Counted from the stretch's first letter, positions 9,684 through 18,910 are shown. The stretch: 64,000 nt of DNA from Fimbriimonadaceae bacterium (GCA_019638775.1 JAHBTD010000003.1:124001-188000), one strand, 5' to 3'. Program-made: numbers and translations. Notes: generated from the sequence alone by a model not told the origin.

Positions 9684-10904
9684 TTGAAGAGCTACTACGA
9701 ACTCCTGAGCGTCGAGCGCAACGCCGACGTCGAAACCGTTCACCGAGCCTATCGCAAGCTCGCTCGGAAGTACCACCCGGATGTGAATCCGGATCCGAAG
9801 AGCCACGAAACGATGTCTCGGATCAACGAGGCATTCAAGGCCTTGAGCGATCCTCAACGCCGGATGGAATACGACGCAATGCTCAACGCGGGTCTTGCCG
9901 ACTCTCCAGCGCCCAAGCAAGAAAAACCTCGTGTGCCTCTTATCGTCCGGCTCCATCAGCGCTTAAGAGCACATAAAACTCCCGTCTATTCTCTCGCATT
10001 CGTTCCCGATACCGGGGAGCTCATCAGCGGGTCATTCGACAACGAAGTGTTCTGGTGGAATCCAGTCAATGGCGCTACGACGAGACGACTCAAAGTGGAA
10101 TCGGGCGCGATCTCGGCATTGAGGGCCGTCTCCGCCGCGAACGTTATCGCCGCGGGCACCAGCGAGAACTCCATCTCGGTTTGCCGAATCAACACGAAAG
10201 GGGCGGGTTCGTGGAAGAACACTCTTTCGGAGTGGGGCGCTTGCGTCGCCATATCGCCGGATGGCAAGCGAATAGCCACCGGTACGGTCTACCACGCGTT
10301 GATCGTCACGGACGCGATTCGCGGAGATGTCCTCTTTGAGCGCAAAGACCACAACGGGTCCATTTCTGCCGTTGCATGGTCGGCGGATGGCAGGTTTATC
10401 GCGACGGGGTCTAGTGACAATTCGGTGCGCCTTCGCAACGCCGACGACGGCAAGGTGCTGCACACGTTTTCAGCGATACGAACTACGGTTACGGCGCTTG
10501 CATTCAGCCCAGACAATCACTACCTCGTTGTCGCATCTGCTGATCTTTCGCTCCGTGTATTCAGTCTTTCTGACGGCTCGCTTGAGCGAGTACTGTTCGG
10601 GCATACGAAGCCGATTGAGTCGATCTCGTTCCACCCGAACGGCTGGCTTTTTGCCACGGGAGCAAGGGATGGTTCTGTAGGGCTGTGGAACGCTTCGGAC
10701 GGCCTTGGGCAGCTCAAGCTTGAGGCATCTTCCCGACCCATCCTAAGCGTGGCATTCAGCAGTGACGGCAATATGTTGGCGGCTGGTGGATTGGACAAGA
10801 ATGTGCGACTGTGGACCCTAATGGTTAACGAGGAAGCCCTCGGCAAGGACCCACGCACGAAGAAGAAGCCTGCTTCCCGAGAGAAATACGCTGCCGCAGT
10901 CTAA
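9684..10904 (+). CDS. J-domain/WD40 beta-propeller fusion protein
   Basis: 406 residues from TTG 9684, with AAGG nine bases upstream. Residues 1-65 are a DnaJ J-domain with the HPD motif at 31-33 (ARKYHPDVNPD), needed to stimulate DnaK ATPase. After a short linker, residues about 90-385 hold about seven WD40 repeats, for example VAWSADGRFIATGSSDNSVR and ISFHPNGWLFATGARDGSVG. The Gly/Phe region, zinc fingers and client-binding domains of a true DnaJ are missing, so this is not the housekeeping co-chaperone. It more likely recruits Hsp70 to a partner bound by the propeller. No signal peptide is seen, so cytoplasmic. It is convergent with the pst operon. Confidence 0.85.
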   Translation: MKSYYELLSVERNADVETVHRAYRKLARKYHPDVNPDPKSHETMSRINEAFKALSDPQRRMEYDAMLNAGLADSPAPKQEKPRVPLIVRLHQRLRAHKTPVYSLAFVPDTGELISGSFDNEVFWWNPVNGATTRRLKVESGAISALRAVSAANVIAAGTSENSISVCRINTKGAGSWKNTLSEWGACVAISPDGKRIATGTVYHALIVTDAIRGDVLFERKDHNGSISAVAWSADGRFIATGSSDNSVRLRNADDGKVLHTFSAIRTTVTALAFSPDNHYLVVASADLSLRVFSLSDGSLERVLFGHTKPIESISFHPNGWLFATGARDGSVGLWNASDGLGQLKLEASSRPILSVAFSSDGNMLAAGGLDKNVRLWTLMVNEEALGKDPRTKKKPASREKYAAAV

Positions 10905-10916
10905 TCGCACACTTTC

Positions 10917-10960
10917 AGATTGTAGATTGTAGATTGTGATTGCGGATTGAAGATTGAAGA
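10917..10960. repeat. Short tandem repeat GATTGTA / GATTGAA
   Basis: Imperfect head-to-tail copies of AGATTGTA, AGATTGTA, GATTGCG, GATTGAA, GATTGAA, starting 13 bases after the J-WD40 stop and ending 12 bases before the pstA stop. The units are too short and too variable for CRISPR. It resembles the other degenerate repeats found behind stop codons in this window. Confidence 0.6.
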
Positions 10961-10971
10961 GAGCTACCCTA

Positions 10972-11841
10972 CTACACTGCTTTGCGCTGGGTTCGCGATC
11001 TTAAGAAGATCGCCAGCGCATTGGTCAGCAGCAAAGCCCCCATCAGAACGATAATCCCCCCAGCAGCAACCTGGGCGAACTCTTTTTCTGGCCGTGATGT
11101 CCAGTTAAAGATTTGAATAGGGAGTACGGTGAACTGATCGCTCACCTTTGTTGGCGCATAGTTTATAAACGTCACCGCGCCGATGGTGATCAACGGAGCT
11201 GTCTCACCCATGGCGCGCGAGATCGCGAGAATGATCCCAGTAAGAATGCCAGGGAAAGCGCTTGGCAGAACCTGCCTGCTGATGGTCTGCCAGTGAGTGC
11301 CACCCAAAGCGTACGAACCCTCGCGGAACGACTTAGGAACGGCTTTCAGGGCCTCCTGGGAGACGATGATGATCATCGGCAGAATCAAAAGCGCCATCGT
11401 TAGCGCTCCAGATAGGACGCTGCGGTCGAAGGCCAGCCAACGTACGAAGACGGCAAGACCAAGCAGTCCGTAAACGATGGAGGGTACGCCTGCCAAGTTA
11501 GAAATGGTGATCTGGATGAACTCGGTGAATCGGGTTTTACGGTGAGTGAACTCCTCAAGGAAGATCGCAGCAGCGATCCCAATCGGAACCGCGATAACTA
11601 TCGTTAAGAGGATCACCCAAATCGTTCCCCACAGCCCCACCATAATTCCTGCTCTTGACGCTCGGCTTGAGGGTGGATTGGAGAAGAAAGCCGGGGAGAG
11701 TTTGGCATAGCCATCTACTCCGACTTTGTAGAGCAAAGCCATCAACAAGAGGAAGGCGATAAGGATCGCCCCAAAGCAAAGCGCACCAAAGATGCGGGCT
11801 TTGAGCTTGCGTGCGGGCAGATTCCCCGTTGAAACGATCAT
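10972..11841 (-). CDS. pstA: Phosphate ABC transporter permease PstA
   Basis: 289 residues with six hydrophobic segments and the BPD-transporter EAA loop around [20 protein letters not shown]. With PstC it forms the inner-membrane channel for high-affinity phosphate import. The start codon overlaps the pstC stop by four bases (translational coupling). It is the last gene of the operon: downstream lies a convergent unrelated gene, so the ATPase PstB and the regulator PhoU must be encoded elsewhere. Confidence 0.95.
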   Translation of the reverse strand: MIVSTGNLPARKLKARIFGALCFGAILIAFLLLMALLYKVGVDGYAKLSPAFFSNPPSSRASRAGIMVGLWGTIWVILLTIVIAVPIGIAAAIFLEEFTHRKTRFTEFIQITISNLAGVPSIVYGLLGLAVFVRWLAFDRSVLSGALTMALLILPMIIIVSQEALKAVPKSFREGSYALGGTHWQTISRQVLPSAFPGILTGIILAISRAMGETAPLITIGAVTFINYAPTKVSDQFTVLPIQIFNWTSRPEKEFAQVAAGGIIVLMGALLLTNALAIFLRSRTQRKAV

Positions 11842-12788
11842 GCGTACACGATCCTGTACTTTTTGACAAACTTCACGGCGAGCATATTGAGCAGCGAAGT
11901 GATGGCGAATAGCGTTATGCCAACGGCGAAGATAGTGTAGTAAGCGGTGCTTCCAGAAGGCGTGTCGCCTTTGCTGACCTGGACGATGTAAGCGGTCATG
12001 GTTTGGATGCTCTCGCCAGGGTTTAGAGTCATATTTGGACTTTGTCCCGCGGCAAGAGTCACCGCCATCGTTTCACCGACGGCTCGGGATATCGCGAGGA
12101 CGAAGGCTGCCATCACACCGGAAAGCGCAGCCGGGACGGCGATTTTCATGGTCACTTCAAGCTTGGTGGAGCCGAGTGCATACGCGCCATCTCGCAACGA
12201 TCGCGGGACTGCCGAGAGTGCATCCTCGCACAATGATGAAACAAGGGGCAGGATCATAATTCCCACGACGATCGCGCCCGATGCGGCATTAAAGACCTTC
12301 ACGCTCGGGAAAACGCCTTGAAGGGCAGGCGTTACAAAATTCAGCGCAAAGTATCCGTAGACAACGGTGGGTACGCCAGCTAATAGCTCGAGGATTGGTT
12401 TGAGCCTTCGACGCAGTTTCGGGCTTGCATATTCGCTCAGGAATATCGCCGAAAGGAGGCCAAGCGGCAACGCAATCACCGCTGCACCGACAGTGATCTG
12501 TAGCGTGCCGACGACGAGCGGCAGAACTCCGAACGAGTACGGCTTGATCAGTGGAGACCAGTTGGTTCCGGTGAGGTAGTCGAAAAAGGAGACCTGCTGA
12601 AAAAAGTGGACGGACTCTTTGAGGAGGACGTAGAGAATGCCAAACGTGGTGATGATAGAGACGAGTGCGCAGAGCAGACAAAAGAGCCAGACGACCCTTT
12701 CTCCGAAGGACTTAATCGGCAAAGGGTTGCGGACGGCTTTGCCGCCCCCAACCCTTTTGCCCGATCCTCCAGCGAAGGCTTTTGCCAT
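11838..12788 (-). CDS. pstC: Phosphate ABC transporter permease PstC
   Basis: 316 residues. A cytoplasmic N-terminus rich in Gly and Lys leads into about six membrane segments and the EAA loop [20 protein letters not shown], nearly parallel to that of PstA. It is the second permease of the Pst phosphate importer. The ATG follows the pstS stop by six bases and its own stop overlaps pstA by four bases, so pstS-pstC-pstA is one transcript. Confidence 0.95.
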   Translation of the reverse strand: MAKAFAGGSGKRVGGGKAVRNPLPIKSFGERVVWLFCLLCALVSIITTFGILYVLLKESVHFFQQVSFFDYLTGTNWSPLIKPYSFGVLPLVVGTLQITVGAAVIALPLGLLSAIFLSEYASPKLRRRLKPILELLAGVPTVVYGYFALNFVTPALQGVFPSVKVFNAASGAIVVGIMILPLVSSLCEDALSAVPRSLRDGAYALGSTKLEVTMKIAVPAALSGVMAAFVLAISRAVGETMAVTLAAGQSPNMTLNPGESIQTMTAYIVQVSKGDTPSGSTAYYTIFAVGITLFAITSLLNMLAVKFVKKYRIVYA

Positions 12789-12794
12789 GACTCG

Positions 12795-13796
12795 TTAATG
12801 AGCGACGCGCTGAAGGATGTCTTCGATTCTCACGCCGACTTCTGCACCGTGAAAAACGGTGCCCGTTGTTTTGGCATCAATCCTCTTGTTAGCAAGCTCG
12901 TAGGCGCCATCCGGCAAGGGAACATAGCCCACGTCACGTAGAGATTTTGAGCCCTCTCCCATCACGTATTTCAGGAAAGAGACGATCTCAGGACGGTCCA
13001 GCGCCTTTGCCCGAACATAAAGGAAAAGCGGACGTGAGAGCGGCTGGTAGGTTCCATCGGCGATGCTCTCAAAGCTCGGTCCAACCTTGCTCTTGCCATT
13101 GTCGATGGTGACCGCTTTCAAGGATTCCTTGTTCTTCTCGTAATAGGCATAGCCAAAGTATCCCATCGCATACTTGTCGCCTTGCACGCCCTGCACGAGG
13201 GAGTTGTCGTCCTCGCTGGCAGTGTAATCGGACCGGCTGGCTTTCTCTTCTCCGTTGATCGCTTTGGTGAAGTAGTCGAATGTGCCCGAGTCCGTGCCAG
13301 GGCCAAATAGAGTGATCTTCTCGGCGGGGAAGCCTTCCCGCACTTCACTCCAGAGCTGAACCTTCGAGCCCGGCTCCCAAATCTTTTTAAGTTCGGCGAC
13401 CGTTAGCGTCCCCGCAAAGTCGTTTTGGGGGTTGATGACGACCGATACTCCATCAAACGCAATCGGGATTTCAACAAAGTCGATCCCGTTTGCTTTCAGA
13501 GCTTCAATTTCTTTCTCTTCGATTGCCCTGGAGGCATCGGCGATATCGATCTCTCCGGCGATAAATTTCTTGAATCCGCCGCCCGTTCCCGAAGTGCCGA
13601 CCGTAATACGAACGTTTTTGTTCGTATCCATGAAGTCCTCCGCCATCCGCTCCATAATCGGATAGACCGTACTTGAACCGTCGATCATGACATCGACAGT
13701 TCCTGCGCCATCGCCACCTTTCGGACCGCAGCCGGCAAGGGCCGAAACTCCGACGATAAGGATGCTAGCCAAACCTAAGAAGTTGCTCAATTTCAT
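12795..13796 (-). CDS. pstS: Phosphate-binding lipoprotein PstS
   Basis: 333 residues. The signal peptide ends in the lipobox SALAGC with Cys23 as lipidation site. The phosphate pocket is recognisable: IDGSSTVYPI, GTSGTGGGFKKF and DIADASRAI. It captures phosphate outside the inner membrane and hands it to PstCA. As first gene of the operon it carries the control signals: a Pho-box-like repeat at 13829-13845 and a hairpin at 13797-13822 that ends next to the ATG and holds the GGAG ribosome site. Confidence 0.95.
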   Translation of the reverse strand: MKLSNFLGLASILIVGVSALAGCGPKGGDGAGTVDVMIDGSSTVYPIMERMAEDFMDTNKNVRITVGTSGTGGGFKKFIAGEIDIADASRAIEEKEIEALKANGIDFVEIPIAFDGVSVVINPQNDFAGTLTVAELKKIWEPGSKVQLWSEVREGFPAEKITLFGPGTDSGTFDYFTKAINGEEKASRSDYTASEDDNSLVQGVQGDKYAMGYFGYAYYEKNKESLKAVTIDNGKSKVGPSFESIADGTYQPLSRPLFLYVRAKALDRPEIVSFLKYVMGEGSKSLRDVGYVPLPDGAYELANKRIDAKTTGTVFHGAEVGVRIEDILQRVAH

Positions 13797-13822
13797 CTCT
13801 ATACTCCAAGGCGAGTATAGAG
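13797..13822 (-). promoter_or_regulatory. Hairpin covering the pstS ribosome binding site
   Basis: Perfect 10-base inverted repeat CTCTATACTC (13797-13806) and GAGTATAGAG (13813-13822) with a 6-base loop, directly against the pstS ATG at 13796. On the mRNA the 3' arm includes part of TTGGAG, whose GGAG lies about nine bases before the start codon. Folding should therefore mask the ribosome site. There is no T run, so it is not an intrinsic terminator. Confidence 0.6.
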
Positions 13823-13828
13823 ACGGAT

Positions 13829-13845
13829 TGTTAAGAAACAGTTAA
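13829..13845 (-). promoter_or_regulatory. Pho-box-like direct repeat upstream of pstS
   Basis: Read on the minus strand: TTAACT-GTTTC-TTAACA, two hexamers spaced by five bases. This is the 11-base periodicity and TTAACA-type consensus known for PhoP boxes in Bacillus, about 30-50 bases before the pstS start. It suggests induction by a PhoB/PhoP-family regulator under phosphate limitation. No such regulator gene is in the window. Confidence 0.55.
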
Positions 13846-13879
13846 GACTGGGGCTCTTTTTGAAGCTAAAGAATGGTTA

Positions 13880-16300
13880 TCACATCAACGAATACGGATC
13901 GACATCAACAACGATCTGGACATTCTTTGCCTGGACGTTTGAGAGTGCATCGGCGATGAAGTCGGGCTTGGTCGTTGGCGGTAGCTTGATGATGAGGTGC
14001 ATTCGCCATCGGTTCTGAATGCGTTCGATGGGGCAATCGACCGGACCGAGAATTTCGCCCGACTTAAGGACAGCGGAGAGAGCATCCGCTGCTGCTCGTA
14101 CTGCTCGGCCGACTTCTGACCGGCCTTCTCCCGAGAAGACGATGTTGACCAATCTCCGAAACGGTGGGTAGCCGACTTCACGCCGTTCCTCGCGAACAGC
14201 CTCAAAGAATCGGATGAAGTCGTGGTCCCGTGCGCACAGAATCGCGTGGTGTTCAGGGTTGAACGTTTGGATGACGACTTCCCCAGGCCGCTGCCCTCTG
14301 CCAGCTCTACCTGCAACCTGAGAGAGGAGTTGGAAGGTGCGCTCGGTTGCTCGGAAGTCAGGGATGTTTAAGGAAACGTCTGCCGCGATTACGCCGACCA
14401 AAGTGACATTGGGGAAGTTCAGACCTTTTGCCACCATTTGGGTGCCAACCAGAACCTGAGTTTCTCCCGCACCAAACGCGGCCAGAGTTTTTTCAAGAGC
14501 GCCTTTGCGCTGGGCAACATCGCGGTCGAGCCGGTCGACGCGAACTGCGGGAAAGTGTTGCTTAACAGCCTCCTCGACCTTCTCCGTCCCGACGCCAAAC
14601 GGACGAATGCGGGTTCCCCGACAGTCCGCACATAGCGTAGGCGCCGCTTCGAAGTACCCACACTGATGACATCGCAATCGGTTGTCCCGTCGGCTGTAGG
14701 CCAAAGATACGCTGCACTGGGGGCAATGAAACTGGTGCCCACAATCGCGGCAGATGAGAAAAGGGGCGTAGGCTCTTCTATTGAGGAAGAGGATGGCTTG
14801 CTCGCCCCGCTTGATAGTGGCTTCCATGCGGTCCAGAAGGGTGTCGGTGAGGATCGACGGACTTCCTGCCCGGTAACCGCCTGTCAGGTCTTCGATATGA
14901 ACTGCGGGGAGTTGAGCGTTCGCGGCACGCTCGGGAAGGGAAAGAAGCACAAGATCTTCGTTCTCTGCCTCCGTAAAGCTCTCGACGCTCGGGGTCGCCG
15001 AGCCAAGAACAACAGGGCAACTGTGGAGCTTGCCCAAGTGTCGTGCGAGCGTCTTTGTGTGGTAGCGCGGCGATGACTCCTGCTTATAGCTGTTCTCGTG
15101 CTCTTCGTCGAGAATGATGAGCCCAATGTTCGACAGCGGGGCAAAGATCGCGCTGCGGGCCCCCAGGACGACCGCAGACCGCCCTTGACGGACGTCCACC
15201 CAGTTGTCGAGCCGTTCGCGAGGCAGGAGTTCACTGTGCAGAACCGCCACCGATCCGCCAAACCGCTGGCGAAGCTGGGCAATCGCTTGAGCGGCGAGGG
15301 CTATTTCGGGCACGAGATAAAGCACTTGCCGTCCCTTGCGTAAGGCTTCGGCGGCGGCGCGAAGATAGACCTCGGTCTTTCCGCTTCCCGTGATTCCATA
15401 GAGAAGAAAGTTTGTGGCTGTTTGCTTCTGGACAGCTTCGGTCACGGCCTCAATGGTGATCTGTTGGTGCTTGTTTGGACTAGGTGCAGCTTGGATTGAG
15501 GAGGAGCTTGAGGACTCTCGCTCAAGGATCGCCGATTCGATGAGCGATTTGACCGTTGTCTCTGCGACTCCGCAGAGACCTTTGATGTCGGAAATGCGCA
15601 GCGCTTTCTCTTCAACCTCCTGCATGCGCATGACCACGAGAGCTTGGGCAGGCCGCTTCTTGGCGTTCTTGGAGAGGAACTCCTCGATCTTCTCGCGATC
15701 GTTCGTAAGGTGGTAGAGTGCGGCCCCGCGCGAGTCTTCGCTTTCGGGGCGGAGGGTCATCGTCTCTCGCACAATCCCTTTGGCCCGCAACGCCTTCATC
15801 GCTTTTAAGGTTGTTGGGTTTTGAGCCTTCTTGGTTTGTTCAATACTCCCACCAGCGGCTCTCAGCGCTTCGACCAACTCTTTTTGAAGGGCAGTCAACT
15901 CGTGGCTATTCTGAGATAAGGCGTCCTCGTTGAGAGTCCAGATACGCTGAACACGATCGGCCACGCCCGGAGGCATCGCTGCAGAGAGGGCAGAAGGGAT
16001 CGAGCAAAGGTACTCGGCGGAGACAAAGTGCACGAGATCAACAAGCGGCTCAGGAAGGCTAAGGCCCTCGATCCGATCCTCGACACTTTTTAGTCGAGAT
16101 GCAGGGAAACCAAGGTCTTCTTCATCGACCTCGCGGACCCGGATGGCGTAGCCAACCGCTGCCCGATTGCCGACTGTGACAAAGAACCCATCGCCTGGAC
16201 GAGCGTCCTGCCCAACGGCATAAGTGAAGACCGCCTCGTTGCCGCCAGAGCGCACATCCAGCGCGATGTCGGCGACACGATAGGTGACTGCGGTTTTCAC
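13880..16300 (-). CDS. priA: Primosomal replication-restart helicase PriA
   Basis: 806 residues from a GTG start. The N-terminal DNA-binding domain is followed by a superfamily 2 helicase: Walker A GITGSGKTEV, Walker B LDEEH, and the PriA zinc-binding insertion with CRDCGHQFHCPQC and CHQCGYF...CADC. PriA recognises stalled or D-loop forks and reloads the replisome. The upstream secreted-protein gene ends 10 bases before it on the same strand, so they may share a transcript. The pst promoter region follows its stop. Confidence 0.95.
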   Translation of the reverse strand: MKTAVTYRVADIALDVRSGGNEAVFTYAVGQDARPGDGFFVTVGNRAAVGYAIRVREVDEEDLGFPASRLKSVEDRIEGLSLPEPLVDLVHFVSAEYLCSIPSALSAAMPPGVADRVQRIWTLNEDALSQNSHELTALQKELVEALRAAGGSIEQTKKAQNPTTLKAMKALRAKGIVRETMTLRPESEDSRGAALYHLTNDREKIEEFLSKNAKKRPAQALVVMRMQEVEEKALRISDIKGLCGVAETTVKSLIESAILERESSSSSSIQAAPSPNKHQQITIEAVTEAVQKQTATNFLLYGITGSGKTEVYLRAAAEALRKGRQVLYLVPEIALAAQAIAQLRQRFGGSVAVLHSELLPRERLDNWVDVRQGRSAVVLGARSAIFAPLSNIGLIILDEEHENSYKQESSPRYHTKTLARHLGKLHSCPVVLGSATPSVESFTEAENEDLVLLSLPERAANAQLPAVHIEDLTGGYRAGSPSILTDTLLDRMEATIKRGEQAILFLNRRAYAPFLICRDCGHQFHCPQCSVSLAYSRRDNRLRCHQCGYFEAAPTLCADCRGTRIRPFGVGTEKVEEAVKQHFPAVRVDRLDRDVAQRKGALEKTLAAFGAGETQVLVGTQMVAKGLNFPNVTLVGVIAADVSLNIPDFRATERTFQLLSQVAGRAGRGQRPGEVVIQTFNPEHHAILCARDHDFIRFFEAVREERREVGYPPFRRLVNIVFSGEGRSEVGRAVRAAADALSAVLKSGEILGPVDCPIERIQNRWRMHLIIKLPPTTKPDFIADALSNVQAKNVQIVVDVDPYSLM

Positions 16301-16310
16301 AACTGCGAGT

Positions 16311-17210
16311 TTACGACCGTTTCGACCAAATCGTCATCACAACATCGGCTCCGTTGAGTCGAAACACCTGTTGATTTGCAGGAGCGCCCCCTTTGCCCCT
16401 CGTTTTTAGCCGAACTGTATCTTTCTCAAATGAGACTGACCACGAGCCGTCGGGTGAGATGGTTGTCGCGTTTGGCCCAATAACGGAGGCGATCTCTTTG
16501 GGGACCTTGATCGGAATGGGGAACTCGTAAAAAACTCCGCGATCCCTTTCCAGAAGGTATCCGAGTCTTCCGAAAGCCTCCCAGCCGTCCTTTGTGAATT
16601 TTAAGGACCAGTTCGTATGGTCAGGGGTGGGAGAAAGCTTTGGCCTGAGTTCGTCGGGAGCTTTTCGGTAGGCTTCTATCGCAGCCTTCGCGAAGTCGAT
16701 CTCCGCCCCCTTGATCGCATTGCCGATGGCGAGAGAGGCGGTTGGGTTCGTAAGGGAATAGAACCGAAGCTCGCGATATCCAAACGCGCTGATTCCGCTC
16801 TTCGTTGCCCCCTCGGAGCTGTCCTCCACACCAACGTAGTTTGGACCTACAAAGGTGATGGATGTCTTGCTGTAGCCCCGCAGCAGGTCAGCGCTGTCTT
16901 TATCGATCTCAGGAGCTTTGGGTGTTTGGCTGGCGGGTCCAACAAGAAGAAAATCTTCGATCCAGTCTTTCGTTTTCTTTCGCTCCACGAGGACTTGCTT
17001 GAGTCCGTTTCCAGTAGGTGCGAAGAGGGCGCCCGGTTGAATCGTTTCGACGAACCGCCCGTTCGCGTACGAGTAAAGATGTGTGCGATAGGAACCGTCG
17101 CTGGCCCGAAGACCAAGCGAGAAGTGATCCGACGAACTAGACTGCGCGTTGCTCTCGGATGAAATTAACAAAACCACCGCCAAAAAAATCAGGCGGCCCG
17201 ACCAGTGCAT
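16311..17210 (-). CDS. Secreted protein of unknown function
   Basis: 299 residues. A signal peptide (LIFLAVVLLISSESNAQS) precedes a soluble extracytoplasmic body. I recognise no domain. The internal pattern (ATTISPDGSWSVSFEKDTVR at the end, repeated short beta-strand-like segments) hints at a propeller-like or beta-rich fold, which is inference. It lies 18 bases downstream of the GT39-like glycosyltransferase and 10 bases upstream of priA, all on the minus strand. No catalytic motif is seen. Confidence 0.6.
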   Translation of the reverse strand: MHWSGRLIFLAVVLLISSESNAQSSSSDHFSLGLRASDGSYRTHLYSYANGRFVETIQPGALFAPTGNGLKQVLVERKKTKDWIEDFLLVGPASQTPKAPEIDKDSADLLRGYSKTSITFVGPNYVGVEDSSEGATKSGISAFGYRELRFYSLTNPTASLAIGNAIKGAEIDFAKAAIEAYRKAPDELRPKLSPTPDHTNWSLKFTKDGWEAFGRLGYLLERDRGVFYEFPIPIKVPKEIASVIGPNATTISPDGSWSVSFEKDTVRLKTRGKGGAPANQQVFRLNGADVVMTIWSKRS

Positions 17211-17228
17211 GAAAAAAATTATGGCCTT

Positions 17229-18749
17229 TTACCTTGCCAGGGTTCCCTGTTCAAGAATATAGACCCGGAAGTTATCCTGTTTTGTTCGAGTTGGGGCGGG
17301 CTTAAGTACAAATCCAGCACGAAGTACCTGGGCTTCAAACTCGGGAGTGATCCGATTTTCACGTGTGAAGATGGTGAGAGGCTTTGGAGCGGCGAGCAGT
17401 TTTTCGAACTCTTCAGTTTGTAAAGTGGTGCGGTCCATGACCATCATCAGCGAGGGCAAGCTCGTCTCTTGCAGTCGGGGCTTGCCTGTCCCGAGAGACT
17501 TTTGGAGTCTGGGAAGTCGGAAAAGGGCGATGTTTGGATCGCTTTTGATCTCGCGGGCGAGGGCATGAGCCTCGCGCTGACCCGACTTGTCGTACCAGAC
17601 CCAAAGCGCAGAATTGATAAGAAGACATAGGAAAACCGCCCCGATAGCTGGTTTGAGAAATCCATTTGGGTTCAGTTTCCGCTCTTCGATTCGCCTTACC
17701 GAGTAGATACCGATCAGGATCGCGAGGGGCACACAGGCAGGGGCGATGTAGTGGGGGAGCTTCGCTCCGCTGGCGCTGAAGAATACGAGGATGGTGAAGA
17801 ACCAGATTGAACAAAAACGTCGAATTGCCGTTTCGGTGCCAATCGGGTCGGTGGCTTTGGGGAGGGCTTTGAAGAACCGGAGACTCCAGGGCAGACAGCC
17901 CAACAAGAGAATCAGTGGGTATCCCAAAAACATCGCAAAGAGATATTTTGCGGGGTCTTTTCCGTACTCCAGAGTGTGCGCTGCATCGCCTCCGGCAAAT
18001 CGCTTCAAGTTCTGGTCGACCAAGAACTTCTGCACGAACATTTCGCCAGCAGAGAGGTAGGCGGGCAGGAACCAACTTGCAATGACCGTGACAAGCAGCA
18101 CCGTACCCAGCAGCCACCCGCCCTTGAAGTTAGGCCGCAATTCGCGTAGTTTCCCAAACGCGATTCCCGCGATGATGACAAAGAAAATGAGCGCAACAGG
18201 CCCTTTTGCTAATACGGCAAAGCCCAGCCATGCTGCAGCCCAAGGTCGATATCTCTTGTCCCCGATCAGCGATTCGAGGAAGAACAGGAATGTGCCCGTC
18301 AGGCATAGGATGAGCCAGGGGTCGGCCATCATCATCCTTCCAAGGGCAGCCATCAGGAACATGCTGGAGAGGACGATCACCGACCAGCGAGCCGCCACAT
18401 CACCCAAATGTCGCCTGACAAACCAGGCCACGAGCCCATAGCTGCCTAGAGTGGCGAGCACGCAAGAGAGCCTCGCTCCAAACTCCGGACCGAAGAGCGC
18501 CATGAACGGTGCTGAGGTCCAGTAAAGCAGGATCGGCTTTTCAAACCATGGAGAGCCGTTATAGTGGGGAATGATCCAATCCCCTCTTCGAAGCATTTCA
18601 GAAACGACAGCCCCGTAAAAGCCTTCATCAACGTCGGTAAGTCCGGTGAGCCACCAGCCGATTAAGGGCAGTGCGGCGAGAAACCAGACGATGAGCCAGG
18701 GTTTGAGACTGGGAGATTCCGTTTCTGATGGATTGCCTGGGCTCTGCAT
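17229..18749 (-). CDS. GT39/ArnT-like membrane glycosyltransferase
   Basis: 506 residues with 10 to 12 hydrophobic segments. The first extracytoplasmic loop has the acidic motif TDVDEGFYGAVVSEMLRRGD and the later WFEKPILLYW, hallmarks of the PMT/ArnT superfamily that moves a sugar from a polyprenyl phosphate to protein or lipid A-like acceptors on the outer face of the membrane. The last 120 residues are soluble. The acceptor cannot be told from sequence: ArnT-type lipid modification and protein O-glycosylation are both possible. It is the first gene of a short same-strand run ending with priA. Confidence 0.8.
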   Translation of the reverse strand: MQSPGNPSETESPSLKPWLIVWFLAALPLIGWWLTGLTDVDEGFYGAVVSEMLRRGDWIIPHYNGSPWFEKPILLYWTSAPFMALFGPEFGARLSCVLATLGSYGLVAWFVRRHLGDVAARWSVIVLSSMFLMAALGRMMMADPWLILCLTGTFLFFLESLIGDKRYRPWAAAWLGFAVLAKGPVALIFFVIIAGIAFGKLRELRPNFKGGWLLGTVLLVTVIASWFLPAYLSAGEMFVQKFLVDQNLKRFAGGDAAHTLEYGKDPAKYLFAMFLGYPLILLLGCLPWSLRFFKALPKATDPIGTETAIRRFCSIWFFTILVFFSASGAKLPHYIAPACVPLAILIGIYSVRRIEERKLNPNGFLKPAIGAVFLCLLINSALWVWYDKSGQREAHALAREIKSDPNIALFRLPRLQKSLGTGKPRLQETSLPSLMMVMDRTTLQTEEFEKLLAAPKPLTIFTRENRITPEFEAQVLRAGFVLKPAPTRTKQDNFRVYILEQGTLAR

Positions 18750-18771
18750 AAGATCGACTCGCTAAACTCCT

Positions 18772-18886
18772 CCCCCTTGAGGAGGGATGCTGTGAACGCA
18801 GTGAACAGGGTGGGGGTGATCGAAATGCCGGTTCACCCCTTCCCGGTGCGCTTCGCTTACCGCCCTCCCCCTCAAGGGGAGGGAAC
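18772..18886. repeat. Palindromic intergenic element with CCTCCCCCTTGAGG ends
   Basis: Left end CTCCTCCCCCTTGAGGAGGG (near 18777) and right end CCCTCCCCCTCAAGGGGAGG (near 18862) are inverted copies, each with its own small palindrome. The middle, with AACGCAGTGAACAGGG and GTGCGCTTCGCTTACCGCCC, is the kind of sequence found in widespread REP-like intergenic elements. It lies between the GT39-like gene start and the Fe-S oxidoreductase stop. A related fragment (CCTTCCCCTTGGAGAAGG) lies near 48910. Confidence 0.6.
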
Positions 18887-18910
18887 GAATAAAACTGCAA
18901 ACTGTGCTCA

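Noticed and set aside
10917-10960. Possible CRISPR-like repeats
   Set aside because: Units of 7-8 bases without spacers; no cas gene in the window.
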